Source: Chrysochromulina tobinii
Lineage: Eukaryota; Haptophyta; Prymnesiales; Chrysochromulinaceae
Assembly (NCBI GenBank): GCA_001275005.1
Contig: JWZX01003325.1
Coordinates: forward strand, 1 to 64,000
Direction of reading: 5' to 3'
Length of the DNA: 64,000 nt
The position numbers and the translations under genes are program-made. The first letter of the stretch is position 1. Each line of letters opens with the position of its first letter. Below the pieces are notes generated by a model. That model searched no databases, was not told the origin of the DNA, and saw nothing but the letters and a program-made list of their open reading frames with translations. Shown in pieces: positions 35,301-45,480 of this stretch.

Positions 35301-38300
35301 CTCGAGCTCGAGTCGACGCCCTGGATGGAGTGCCGTCTGGCGAGCTCAGATGGCTGCACGAGCCCAAATTAGGAAGGTGGCTCGACGAGTCCGTGCGTGA
35401 GCGTAGCAGATCCCCCCCCCATGGAGTAGCAGATCCCCCAGCGAAGCGATCGCTCGCAGATGCCCCTGACCGGCGGTTGAGCGACATGATACGATCGAGT
35501 TCGGCGGGCTGGACGAGGCCGATGGCGGCAAGGGCCACACGCACCTCGGTGATGATACGCTTCTCGGCTGCGTGGGCTTGGAAGAAAGTTGCCTCGAGGA
35601 GCTCACGCATCCGCTTGCCTCCCGCGGCGTGCCTTGTCTTCTCACCGCGATCCTTTCGTTCTAGTTGGTCCAGCATAGCCGAAGCCGCCACGTCGTACAG
35701 CTCAGTGATCGTCCTAGGCATCGAGATGCCCATCTCGCCGCCGTCGCTGCCACCGGTCTGCGCGGCATCGGCGACGCCGAGAGCGTACATGCTGCCCTGC
35801 TTGCCCGGCTTGCCAGCCTGCTCATCCTTCGAAGCTTGGCGCGACATGAGGATCGAGATGACCATCGAGAGCATCAGCGGGTTACCGGTCACACGATGGC
35901 CCGTATCCTGGTCAATCGGTACCGTCGTCTTCACGTACTCGATCAGCCGTTGCGCCGCTGTCAACCCAAGCACCTGTTCGCCATCAGCATGCAACCCGAG
36001 ACCACGAGAGCGAGGCCATCAGCCGCAATCCGAGCGCAAATTCAGTGGCATCTGAGGGGGGCATCTGAGGGGGCCATCTGAGGGGCATCCGATTGGGGCA
36101 TCGCAATCGCGCACCGGCTCGACGCGCGATCGGATGACCACATGCTGCTGCTCATCACTCAACGGCTTGAGCTGGAGCCGCCGGAAGTGCGCCTTAATGA
36201 AGAGCTCCTGTGGAAAGGGGGTAGGCGCCGTGGTGAGCACTTGCATGCAGCGCAGAGCACTCGAGAAGTCTCCGACAAACTACCCACCTCGGGCAGACCG
36301 TTCGGGCGCGAGGTGACCACAATGACGAACCCCTGCGGCGCGAGCACCTCAACGATGTGCTGCTCGACGCGCTGGCGGGCGTGCCCGCCCTCGTCGATGC
36401 CGTCGATGAGGAGCAGCACGCGCCGCGCCACCATCGCCTGGCGCAGGAACAGGTATAGCTCCGAGCCGAGGCCGTGCACGAGGCATAGGTAAGCGTCGAC
36501 CCAGTTCCACGCACGCTCGAAGGCGGACACCACCTGTGAGGTTCGACGAGATCGCAATCAGATGAGATCGCAATCAGACGAGATCGCAATCGCAATCAGA
36601 CGGACACAACCTGAAGTTCAATCGCAATCAGTGGGGCATGAAATCGGCCATTCCACTCTATCGTGTATCTTGCCCCAATGATTGCGATTTCATGCCCCAC
36701 TGATTACCTTTTAGGGCCATCTCACGCCATAAAAGGTAATCAGACCCTACATGGTAATCAGTGCCCATTCAGAGTCCACTCCGTGCGCCCAATCAGTTGC
36801 AGACATGCAATCAGTTGCAATCAGTTGCAGACATGCAATCAGACATGCAAGTTGCAGACATGCAACACCCACCGATGGCTCCTTCGAGAGCAGCAGCTTC
36901 TGCAGATCCTGCACCTTGATGAGCACCGGCAGCACCTCCGCTCCGTCAAGGTCGAGGGAGTGCACCACAAGCTGTGAGAGCAAGCACGTCTTACCGGCCG
37001 CTGGCCCTGCCGTGAGCAGCACGCACGAGGCCAACGGTGGGGGCTGCGAGCGCCGCACGCGCCGCGCATGCATCGTGTGCAGCCACCGGCACAGCGACTC
37101 GACACTAGTGATCTTCAAGTAGTCGTCCTCGTCCGGCGCAGGGTCGCGCTCAAACGCAGACGCAACGTCCGACACGGTGCCCGCCACGGCGCCCGCCTTG
37201 GTCGGGGCTTTGGTCGGGGATTTGGTCGGTGATAGGCCGGTCCCCGGCTGCTCGCTCTCCGCCAGCAGGTTCGCGCCCGCAATCTCGATTGGGACGCAGT
37301 GCTCCTTGACGTCGAGCCGCTTGCCGGAGAGGGCGTCCACGATGGACGCATGCTGGGCGCGCATCGTACGCGCGTGGCGCACCTGATGAGGGAGGCAATC
37401 AGGGAGGCAATTAGGGAGGCAATTAGGGCGCGCATCGTACGCGCGTGGCGCACCTGATGAGGGAGGCAAATAGGGCTCATCAGAAGTCCTCAAGCTGGGC
37501 GCGCATCGCTCACATCACACACGCAGGGCGCACCCAGAGCTCCCAATTAGGGAGGCAATTAGGGAGGCAATTAAGGAGGCAATTAGGGAGGCAATTAGGC
37601 GCACCCAGAGCTCCCGAAACGATCGGAGGGGGATCTCGCGCGGCCCATGGTTGAACGGGTCCAGGTCAAGCTCGACCAGCTGGCCTTCGCTGTTCTCGTC
37701 CTCGAAGAGCAGCAGCTTGTGCCAACCGCCCCCCACCGGTTCGACCACGTTTGCATCGCACCAGTCGGCGGCTCCGTGGATGCCCTCGACGCGAACGAAC
37801 AACGGCTGGCCGGCCGCGTACTGGCGGAGGCCGCGGCAGCCCGAGGAGATGAACATCTTGCAAAAGTGCGCCTCCATCTCCTCGCGCTCCTTGGGCGCGA
37901 GCTCGTCCCGAGATTGCATCTCGCGCAGAGCTCCCTCGAGCTCGGCTTGCCGTCTCTCGAGGGTCGCTCGCACCGCCACGAGGACCTGCAAGTCCAAATA
38001 GGCTTGCTTCCGTATCTGCAGCAGCTCGATCGCCTCCTGCAACAGCATGTGCTCGCGCTGCAGCCCGCGTAGCCGCAGCGCCGTGCGCGCCTGCTTGGCC
38101 ACGTCGAAGCCCATGCGCCAGCTGGTCGCGACGCCCATGTCGGAGGAGACGGAGGGGGCGGCGGCGCTGGCATCGGCGGCAGCGGAGACGGTCGCGGAGG
38201 AGGCAGCGGGGGCTTCCCGGAGCATCCCTGAGCTCGATTTCGTCGAACTCGTCGAATTCGTCAACACTCGAGAGATCCGTCCCGAGAATGAGCGGGAGCG

Positions 38301-41300
38301 ACCAAGCGCCGTGCTGTGGGGCTTCCTCTGTAGGACGAGCAGATCTAAGTCGTCTCGGGGCCATCGGAGCTGGAGGCCAGGGCCGCGCACGCCACCCAGG
38401 GGTGCACCTGGCTGAGCTTCGTGACTCTCGCCCGGCGCGCCACGGCCATCGCCCTCCACGCCTCCCTTGCCCGCGCCCGATACGGCGCTCGAGCTCGCCC
38501 TTCGAGCTCGTGGATCGAGCTCGAGGGCGTGCTCGATCTCGTCGCGTGAGATCATGCGCCCCTTGCGCCCCGAAGCTTCGATGCGGTGCTCGGGCGGTGC
38601 GGACCCAAGTTTATGGAGCGCCGCTACCACGGCAATCCGCGCGTGCTCCTGGAGCCCAATCTCGTAGTGCAACTGGGCAAGCGAGATCTCGATCTCCTCG
38701 ATCTCCTCGGGCTCCTCGATCTCCTCGGGCTCCGAGATCTCGGCCTCCGAGATCTCGGGCTCTGAGATGTCGGGCTCTGAGAAGAGAGTCGAGTGCGCGC
38801 TGTCCCGGTGACCGTTACGTGCGTCGCCCCGTGTTTGGAGCCCTTCGGTGCGCCACTGTTCTGCGGCGAGAGATTCGCCCCTAGATTCACGCAGACCGTT
38901 ACGTGAGAGACCGTTGCGTGACTGGGCGAGAGATTCGCCCTCACGATCGAGCTCGATCAGAGCTGCGGCGATCTCGTCTGCCTGCTGCCGCTGGGCCCGG
39001 ACTCGTCGCGCCGTCTCGAGCGCCTCCGCCGTGCCCGATACGGCGCTCGAGGCCTCCTCGGCATCCAGGTGTGCGCCTTCGGCTTCGAGGTTCATGATGA
39101 ATACTTCAAGGCCCTCGGCATTCAGGTGACCGACACTGCTCTGGGCCGCCTCGCGCTGTAGTGTGAGTAACGTCTCCTGCAGCCGGCGCGTCTCTGCGTG
39201 CAGTCCCTCGGAGATCCTTTGGAGATTTTGGAGATCCGCCTGCCGTCGGCGCACCTGGGTGCGACGGTACTCGTACCGGAGCTGCTGGAGGCGCTGTGCA
39301 CGCCCATCGTGTGACCGTCTGATTGCGTGCTGATGACGCCCCTCGTGTAGCCGTCTGATTGCATGCTGATGATACTCAATCAGGTTGCTCGTGGTGCGCA
39401 GCTCACTGCTGAGATCGCGCACGCGCCGCACCCGCCGCTCGAGCACGGGTGACGAAACCTGCGCCTGCAATCGCTGGGCCGCCGTTGCGAGCGCCGCAGC
39501 CGACATGGACGGCGCGCCGCGCAGCAAGTCACGGAGCTCCTCAGCCACTTTGACGTCACGCCGTCCCTGTTCGACGATGGTCTCGAGGTACTTACCGGTC
39601 GGATCGGGGCGCCACGGCAGCACCTGATGAGGGACGCAATTCAGAGTCCTCAGCGGTCCTCAGCGGTCCTCAGGGCAATCAGAGGCCATCAGAGGCCATC
39701 AGAGGCCATCAGAGGCCATCAGAGGCCATCAGAGGCCATCAGAGGCCATCAGAGGCCATCAGAGGTCATCAGAGGCCATCAGAGGCCATCAGAGGCCATC
39801 AGAGGCCATCCTCCGCGGTGCTATGCGGCCATCCGAGATGGCAACGATTGGCAATCGCGGTCCTCCGTGGCAACGAGTGGCAATCGCGGTCCTCCGTGGC
39901 AACGAGTGGCAATCAACCTACCAGCTGGCTGAAGATGTCAAACGAGAGCGGCTGTACCACAAGCTCGGGGGCGAGGACGCCAACGACGCCGATGGTTTTC
40001 GGCCCGAGCTGCGAGCCCACCACGAGCCGCTCAGCACAGCGCGTTTGGGCGGCGGCACCGTCCTCGTGGCCATCAGTGCTCGCACTGGGTCGCAGCAGCA
40101 TGGGAGCGCCCTCTGCGAGCATCAGCGTGCTCTTGAAGGACGCTGCTACCATCGGCGGGGGACGCGGCCGGCGCGCGAGCACTGTTCGCAGAGCGTCGGC
40201 GCATCGGCGCACTGTGTGCCATGCGACGCGCTTCTTGTCGGTGGATAGGTCGACGTAGCGAAGGGTTGAGAGCGAGCGGTGCAACATCACAAAGAGGAAA
40301 TTGCATGCATGTAAGTCCGCAGGCTCCACCGCCGCATGCGCCTCTGTCGGGTCGTCTGAGCGCGAGCGGTGGCTGCACTTGGCCACCAGCTGGAAGGCGA
40401 GCTTGAGCACGCGTGCCGCGAGATCGAATGTCATTCGCTGGTGCTCGGCCCATGTGGACGGCGCGACCTGGTCAAACATTTCCCACAGCTCGAGCGGCTC
40501 GGGCGGTGGCTCGGGCAGCTGCGAATCGAGGGGCATCTTGTCACTTCCCCACAGTAGCCGATCGACGATCTCGCACGCCTCAGTCATGCGGCGCTCGCAC
40601 ACGGCTGCGTCGTGGACCAAACCGTCCTCGAGCAGCTGAAGCAGCCTCGCGTCGCCATCCTCAATGCAAGCCGCGTGCAGCTCGGACCGAGATCGCAACT
40701 TCGATTTGCGCTTCACGAAGGAGGAGGAGGAATCGTCCTGTCCGCCGCGCGCCGAGAGAGAGCCCAACATATTCCTCAGGCCGTGCTCCTCCGCGTGCTC
40801 CTTCGACGTCCTTGACGCCCTACTCTTGAACGACGAGTGCTCGTCAGCCGGGGCGACGACCTTGAACTTGAGTCGGTTGGCAACATCCTCCTTGATGCCC
40901 AGCCTGTCCTCGAGCTGGCGCGAGCTCGCTGCGTGCACTTCGTCAATCGACATAGGGATCGGATAGTACTCAAACAGGAGGACGCTCACCATCTTGGCCG
41001 CGTCGTGGAAGGGCATGTTCACACCGGCCTTGGCAAAGTCGATGAGCCACAGGCGGTCCTTGACGTCGACGAGCACATTGGCCGCATTCAAGTCACCATG
41101 CTGGTACAAGCGGAGTGGCTGCCACTCGGCAAGCCACGCGACGTCGTCGCCGCCCGTGCCGGACGAGATTGCCTCGAGCTGATGCAGTAATGAGACGAGC
41201 GGCTGGCAATTCACATCCGACCAGACGAGGCTCGGCACGTCGAGCACAAATGAGGCGGCAAACTTGTCGCGCTTGGCCACGCGAGACACATCAATGATGC

Positions 41301-43232
41301 GTTTCTGCTGCAGCTGCGCCAAAGCTGCCTGGACGTTGCTCGGTGGCTCATACTCCCGAGCACGCTCGTCCCGCACCCAGATGGCCGAGCCGGCGGGCGG
41401 CTTGTCAAAGACGATCACCATCGCCTTGGCGGTCGCGCGCAATTGCGTCGCAATCAGCCCGTCGAGCGCGACTGCATTGTAGAGGTCCCGCTGCACGGTC
41501 TTCAAGGCGAGATTGGCGAGCGCGCCGCCATGCCCCCACAGGTCATTCAGCACATCCATCGCCTCGCGTTCCCACTTGATCGTCGGTGGGCCCAAGGAAG
41601 CCTTGAGGGAAACGTGCGATTGCGCAGCCTCCTCCTCGGGTACTTTTTGGTGCATCTCGCGGATGAGTCGCTTCTTGAATGTGGCGAGCAGCTCGACCTC
41701 GAGCTTACCGAAGAATTCGGGCAGCACCCAGCATGCACCTGCCATCTCGAGCACCACTGCGCCGTAACCGATCGACTCGTCGACCACGCTGCGCGAGGGC
41801 GTGCCACTTGCGGAGGCCAGAGCGCGCGCTGAAGCCGCGCTGCGCGCCGTGCGCGCCGTGGCTGTCTCGCGCGCCGTGCCCAGCGCCATGTCGCGCCCCT
41901 GGCTGTCGACAAACTCAGGACCGCGGATGAGCTTGATGGCCTCGGCGCCCACGAGGTGCGAAATCTCCTCGGTGCGGCGCACCTCTTCGATCATCGAGTC
42001 TGCATAGTCGAGCTTGGTCACGGTAGGCTCATTAGGACGGCCCTGCATGTCGCGGCTGTCCGTCTGCAGCACGAGCGAGCCGGAGAAGCCGCCGTGCAGC
42101 TTGGTCGCGGTCACGTGCGCACGGCCGGGGAAGAGGCGCTCGAGCAGCCTCACGAGGGGTTGTTTCGCATAGTTCGGCTGCGCGAGCACGCCGCGCAGCT
42201 CAATGACGGACGAGAAGAAGCGCGGCGGCAGGTATCCATTCTCATCACCCTCGCACAGGATGACGCCATTCGTCGACTCGAAGAAACGGATCCCGTGCTC
42301 AAGCGCACTCGAGATGTCCACCCAAATGTACACAGCGCAGTCGTGGCGCATCCCCGAGATGACCGCCTCCTCCCCTAGCAAACCTTTGGCCAGGTGGATG
42401 TGGTGCCGTTCCATCTTATGCAGCCCCTGCGCGAGGATCTGCCGGAGCGCCGTGATGGTTGTGCCGTGCACCGCAAATGGGACGCTCGCCTCTTTTGTTT
42501 CGCTGTCAAACGTGATCAGTGTGCCAATCTGCTCGCCGACCTGCTTCATCGAATGGCCCTGCGCCGCCCGGATCTGGTACACTCCACCAGCCGTCGGCTG
42601 CTCACGCAACTCAAAGCGCTGCTTGTCATTGAGCCCCACCATCGCGTGCACGTGCTCCTCGGTCCACGTGCACGGCTCGCGCGGCGGTTCCGATTCGAGT
42701 GCCAGCTCGGCCTCGCGACGGTTGACATGCGCGATCGCATCAGTGAGTAGGACCCATCCGTCCGTGTCAATCGGCACGTCATATTCTTTGGCCTTGTGGC
42801 GGAGCAGCTTGCTCATCAGCTTGGAGAGCTGCACGTCATGCACCTCGCCGTACTTGCCTTTTATAATCAGCTCCGTCCCAGGCGCCGCCACGTCGTCGGC
42901 CGGCGGCGGTCGCAGCTGTGCGTCCGAGGCTGTGTCGGCGGCGAGGTGGGCTGCGGCTATGTCGATAGCTGGGAGCTGCTGCCTGGCGCTGACGTGACCC
43001 TTGGCGGCGTGGGAGGTGGCGGCGGCGGCGGCGGCGGCGGCGCCACCCTTCGGGCCGCGAGGCGAGGGAGCTCGCTTCCCGCGAGGCGAGGCTGCACGCT
43101 TGTCCCAAGATTCAACCCGAGATTCATCCCGAGATTCATCCCGAGGCGTGGCAGCTCGCTTCCCGCGAGGCGAGGCAACACGCTCGTGCGGCGCTGCGCT
43201 GCTGCTACCGTTGCTGCTACTGCTGCTGCCAA

Positions 43233-43277
<45 letters not shown>

Positions 43278-43851
43278 CTGCAATCGGAGCCGCCACGCAT
43301 TTGATCAACGGCCATGCGGCCTTGAGCTCGGGAGAGCGCGTGTCGAAAGCGCCCTCGCCGTACGATACAAAGGGCCAGTGCTCTGACCAGCCCTCCGAAT
43401 ACGAGACAAAGCCAATCGATTCCTCGCAGTCCGGGAGCGGGACTGGCTTGAGCGCCGCTCCTGGCAGACTGGGTGCCAATGCGGCTGCGTCCGCTGGTCG
43501 CAACCCAGCCTTAGCTAACAAGTGACGTGCCACCACAACGATCGCTCGCTCAGAGGTGTTTCGCTTGGCCATGGTCAGCGCACGCTTGATGGCTAGCTCG
43601 AGCTCGGCCAACTCCGTTGCGGAGGCTGCAGGCTGGCTCGAGGAGATTACTGCTGCAGTGCCAGCGGGGCGCTTACCACCGTGCCAATCGAGCAAGAACT
43701 GGCCGAGGAAATGCAAGCGTTCGGCAGAGCTGCGAGGACTGCGAACCGCCAGGGCTGCGTTCAGCGCCAGCTGCACCTCGCGCCGCTGCTCCAGCCAGCT
43801 CATCGAAGTGACGGGGACGCAGGGCACTTGGTGCAATTTGGAGCCCTGCAT
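23395..43851 (-). CDS. Giant Tpt1/KptA - APH-like kinase - triple NACHT-LRR protein
   Basis: Ten exons (43851-39922, 39623-37605, 37382-36873, 36533-36288, 36207-36115, 35973-34660, 34540-33292, 33190-27371, 27284-25780, 25590-23395) keep frame to 18,882 nt, about 6,293 residues. Residues ~335-550 are an RNA 2'-phosphotransferase domain; ~570-1010 an APH-like kinase fold; ~1050 one ankyrin-like stretch; ~1320-1900 coiled coil. Three modules of pre-NACHT domain, NACHT and LRR follow. Module 1 has GPAAGKT (~2110), LLLIDGIDE (~2195), TSRP and GNPLMLSM. Module 2 has GPGTGKT (~3704), VILDGVDE (~3791) and ITSR. Module 3 lacks the P-loop. LRRs follow each, with SDS22-like repeats in exon 9. Each splice restores NACHT or LRR sequence, the main argument for one gene; cDNA could still show two or three. 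No membrane segments. An NLR-like intracellular sensor is inferred. Confidence 0.7.
24060..25590 (-). other. Degenerate NACHT module 3 (within the giant gene)
   Basis: The pre-NACHT signature is kept (EADLNQYNHTSM, VVEAFSGKRVEV), but no GxxxxGK[ST] follows where modules 1 and 2 have it. The Walker B position reads LVVVVEYALQDD, and RFVLIGSSD stands where the others have TSR. It is probably a non-hydrolysing pseudo-NACHT. A short LRR tail ends the protein at 23395. Confidence 0.65.
27251..27371 (-). repeat. Class-B intron with 35-bp flanking direct repeat
   Basis: The intron 27370-27285 (86 nt) is bounded by 35-bp repeats (27251-27285 and 27337-27371) that match at 33 positions. The interior holds CTTGCATGCAATCGCTCACC and ends TTCCCCACAG. 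Splicing anywhere within the duplicated block would give the same frame. Confidence 0.8.
30050..32560 (-). other. NACHT module 2 with pre-NACHT domain (within the giant gene)
   Basis: Within one exon. A beta-rich region (LLLFNCNKARF onward) leads to DLNEYNHCQP and VEDAITGNTLAI. Then come Walker A RAGPGTGKTWMC, Walker B LIVILDGVDEAAG, sensor VLITSRVEG and SGIPVLLSLLVLI. An extended linker and a long LRR array follow. Confidence 0.85.
36534..36872 (-). repeat. Intron carrying two inverted repeats (MITE-like)
   Basis: The third intron of the giant gene. AATCAGTGGGGCATGAAATC (36626 on) is answered by its reverse complement GATTTCATGCCCCACTGATT near 36687-36706; the arms are about 21 bp, loop about 38. 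A second, smaller pair, ATTACCTTTTA and TAAAAGGTAAT, lies at about 36703-36741. The rest is built from ATGCAATCAGTTGC-like units. Confidence 0.75.
37383..37604 (-). repeat. Intron with duplicated exon edges and TAATTGCCTC decamers
   Basis: The second intron of the giant gene. A ~40-bp stretch covering the true 3' splice site and start of the next exon (GTGCGCCACGCGCGTACGAT) is copied inside the intron at about 37427-37469. GAGCTCTGGGTGCGCC from the donor side is also copied at about 37538. Decamers fill the rest. Confidence 0.75.
39624..39921 (-). repeat. Intron with 13 tandem GAGGCCATCA decamers
   Basis: The first intron of the giant gene. The sense strand starts GTAGGTTGATTGCC. It contains two copies of a CGTTGCCACGGAGGACCGCG-like unit, then about 13 tandem TGATGGCCTC decamers, and ends TGCGTCCCTCATCAG. 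The decamer is the same family seen in introns of five other genes here. Confidence 0.85.
40800..42150 (-). other. APH-like kinase domain, possibly TCAD9-type (within the giant gene)
   Basis: The motif RLYQHGDLNAANVLVD, followed by LWLIDFAKAG, is the catalytic loop and metal-binding motif of the aminoglycoside-phosphotransferase-like kinase fold. The N-lobe candidate is TKLHGGFSGSLVLQTD. Similar domains in conflict-system proteins have been named ternary-complex-associated domain 9; I cannot test that here. The substrate is unknown. Confidence 0.6.
42150..42860 (-). other. Tpt1/KptA RNA 2'-phosphotransferase domain (within the giant gene)
   Basis: Tpt1/KptA moves the 2'-phosphate of a spliced RNA junction to NAD+, giving ADP-ribose 1'',2''-cyclic phosphate. 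The domain looks complete and catalytically intact. The SKLLRHKA motif carries the Arg-His pair; GLNDKQRFEL and IRAAQGHSMKQV follow; FAVHGTTITALRQILAQGL and HHIHLAKG give the NAD-binding HGT and HxH elements; then HGIRFFESTNGVILCEGDE and GYLPPRFF. An N-terminal ~330-residue extension with poly-Ser and SPRGKRA repeats precedes it. Confidence 0.85.
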
Positions 43852-43961
43852 GGGTGGGGAGCCAAGAAAAAACTTGACGAGTTTGGGGAGTTTGAGCTCA
43901 CAGCGAGATTTATCTTCCTCATGCCTCTTACCTCATGCTTCTTGAGCTCCCAAATGCGCGT

Positions 43962-44066
43962 GCAGATTAGTTAAACTTTAAGTTCAAGTCAGATAAGACC
44001 TCTCGGCAGACGCCGGCCCGTGGAGATGCTCGCGGAAGGCGCAGATTAGTTCAACTTTAAGTTCAA
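43962..44066. repeat. 26-bp direct repeat upstream of the giant gene
   Basis: GCAGATTAGTTAAACTTTAA at 43962 continues to GTTCAA. It recurs with one mismatch at 44041-44066, 79 bp away, 110-215 bases upstream of the ATG at 43851. It may be paired promoter sites or an insertion footprint. Confidence 0.55.
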
Positions 44067-44131
44067 ATTCATGACACGACATCATGACACGACACTGGAG
44101 AGGGGGTCGGGAGCGGGGGGATGTCGAGATG

Positions 44132-44580
44132 TCATGAGATGTCGTTCTCACGAATCAGATTCCGTTGGCCCGTGACCATGGCGATGGCCCCTGCCCGCAC
44201 GAATGTATGGATGTGGGCCCGCTCCAAAGAAGCAAAGATGACTGGTATGCCATGCCTCGTTCCTGGAAAATCCCCACCTCGCAAGTCCCTCTCCTCGAGA
44301 CGCGCGTGGTGCTCAATGGTGCACGTCGCTTGCTTGACGAGTACGGCGATGCCGTTGGTAAAAGAGTCACCGCTTTGTCGCTGCTCGCGCTGGCTTCCAC
44401 CCTCGCCAACCATCCATCAAACCACGTAGCCAATCTTTTTTGCCATGGCGCGCAGTCCATAGGTCTCAGCTGTGAACGCCTCCTGCGATCCCATCACCTC
44501 GAGCAGAAAACAGACGTCAACGTCTTCCTCTTGCAAACGCCGACTGACCCATAGCGCCTTCGCCCGAGACGCCTCACGAG
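44132..44580 (-). pseudogene. Possible endonuclease/exonuclease (EEP-like) remnant
   Basis: One minus-strand frame reads VSRRLQEEDVDVCFLLEVMG, YGLRAMAKKIGYVV, then an in-frame TGA, then GDSFTNGIAVLVK. It continues HGIPVIFASLERAHIHTFV and MVTG. The pattern (a 'DV.FLLEV' strand, a GIAVLVK strand) recalls the EEP nuclease of non-LTR retrotransposons, but no catalytic set is complete. If right, it is a broken retroelement relic. Recognition is weak. Confidence 0.25.
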
Positions 44581-44595
44581 CCGGGCATGCATCGG

Positions 44596-44820
44596 CATGG
44601 AACTCCCGCGCATTCAAGAGCGAGCTCAAGAAGCAGATCAAGGTGAACGCCGATGCGCTCTTGGAGCACGATACCAAGATCACGGTGTACACGGCTCGTA
44701 TGCAGGAGCTCATGGACAAGCAGGCCACGGTGATCACGGACATGCAGAAGCAGATGGGCGACAGTGAGGCGGCGCACGTCAAGGCGCTGTCAATGTCGAT
44801 CAACTATCGGTCTAAGGTCT
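44596..44820 (+). pseudogene. Coiled-coil fragment, hypothetical
   Basis: The plus-strand frame from SRAFKSELKKQIKVNADALL to AAHVKALSMS has regular heptads and looks coded. It has no believable start or end and runs into the duplicated segment at 44820. Probably a gene fragment or an isolated exon. Confidence 0.25.
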
Positions 44821-45480
44821 GCACGTGCTGTTGCACCAGTTATGCACCAGTGTGGCTTCGTCCCGCTGCCTGCCGGCAGTAGCGACTGCAGACGATGGCT
44901 TCACACCGACTCGGACCCAACCACCCAAGTACTTCCAGCCACACATCACCCCATCAACCCAACACAGGCGGCACGGGGGCGGCACCTGGTGATGAGCCAT
45001 CAGGTTCGGAGTCTTCTATGATGCACGACGCGCGTGCCCTCTCTCTCGCCACCTCGCCGCGGCCACCTACGACGCTCGTGCCCCAGGGCCTTGACGATGC
45101 CATAGCGACACTGCTGGCCGCGAGCGGAGCTGATGGCCCAGCTCATGAACCCATCGTCGTGGCGCTGCACGTGCTGTTGCACCAGTTATGCACAAGTGTG
45201 GCTTCGTCCCGCTGCCTGCCGGCCGTAGCAACACTGCAGCACGCGGCAAGCCCAGCAGTGCGGCGCCACTGCCCACATGGCGCGTCATGCGCCCGCTCTC
45301 TATACTGCTTGATCGGTTATGTTATTGATTGGTATGCTCATGCACGCGTGGCCGGCGCTTCGACGGAGCTCAGAGGCTAGACGGAGGTGGACGATGGCTT
45401 CATACCAACTCGACCCAAGTTCAAGCCACACATCACCCCATCAACCCAACACAGGCGGCTGGTGGTGAGCCGATGGCAGT
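44820..45480 (+). repeat. Segmental duplication, second copy interrupted
   Basis: 44822-44885 (GCACGTGCTGTTGCACCAGT onward to CTGCCTGCCGGC) recurs at 45168-45232. The next part (GACGATGGCTTCACACCGAC, then CACATCACCCCATCAACCCA) recurs at 45392-45460. The second copy is therefore split by about 150 bases near 45235-45390. Confidence 0.65.

Larger units (their letters stand above)
36288..37670 (-). other. NACHT module 1 with pre-NACHT domain (within the giant gene)
   Basis: The pre-NACHT region ends DLDPFNHGP and IVDALSGKRLDV. The Walker A motif is AGPAAGKTCLL (exon 3). Walker B LLLIDGIDEGG and sensor VVTSRPNGLP lie in exon 4. The NACHT is split by introns exactly between these motifs, and splicing restores their order. 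The winged-helix-like part with GNPLMLSM is in exon 6 (35973 downwards). Confidence 0.8.

Noticed and set aside
39660-39812. CRISPR-like array of regular GAGGCCATCA repeats
   Set aside because: The units are 10 bp and contiguous without spacers, inside a eukaryotic intron; not a CRISPR array.
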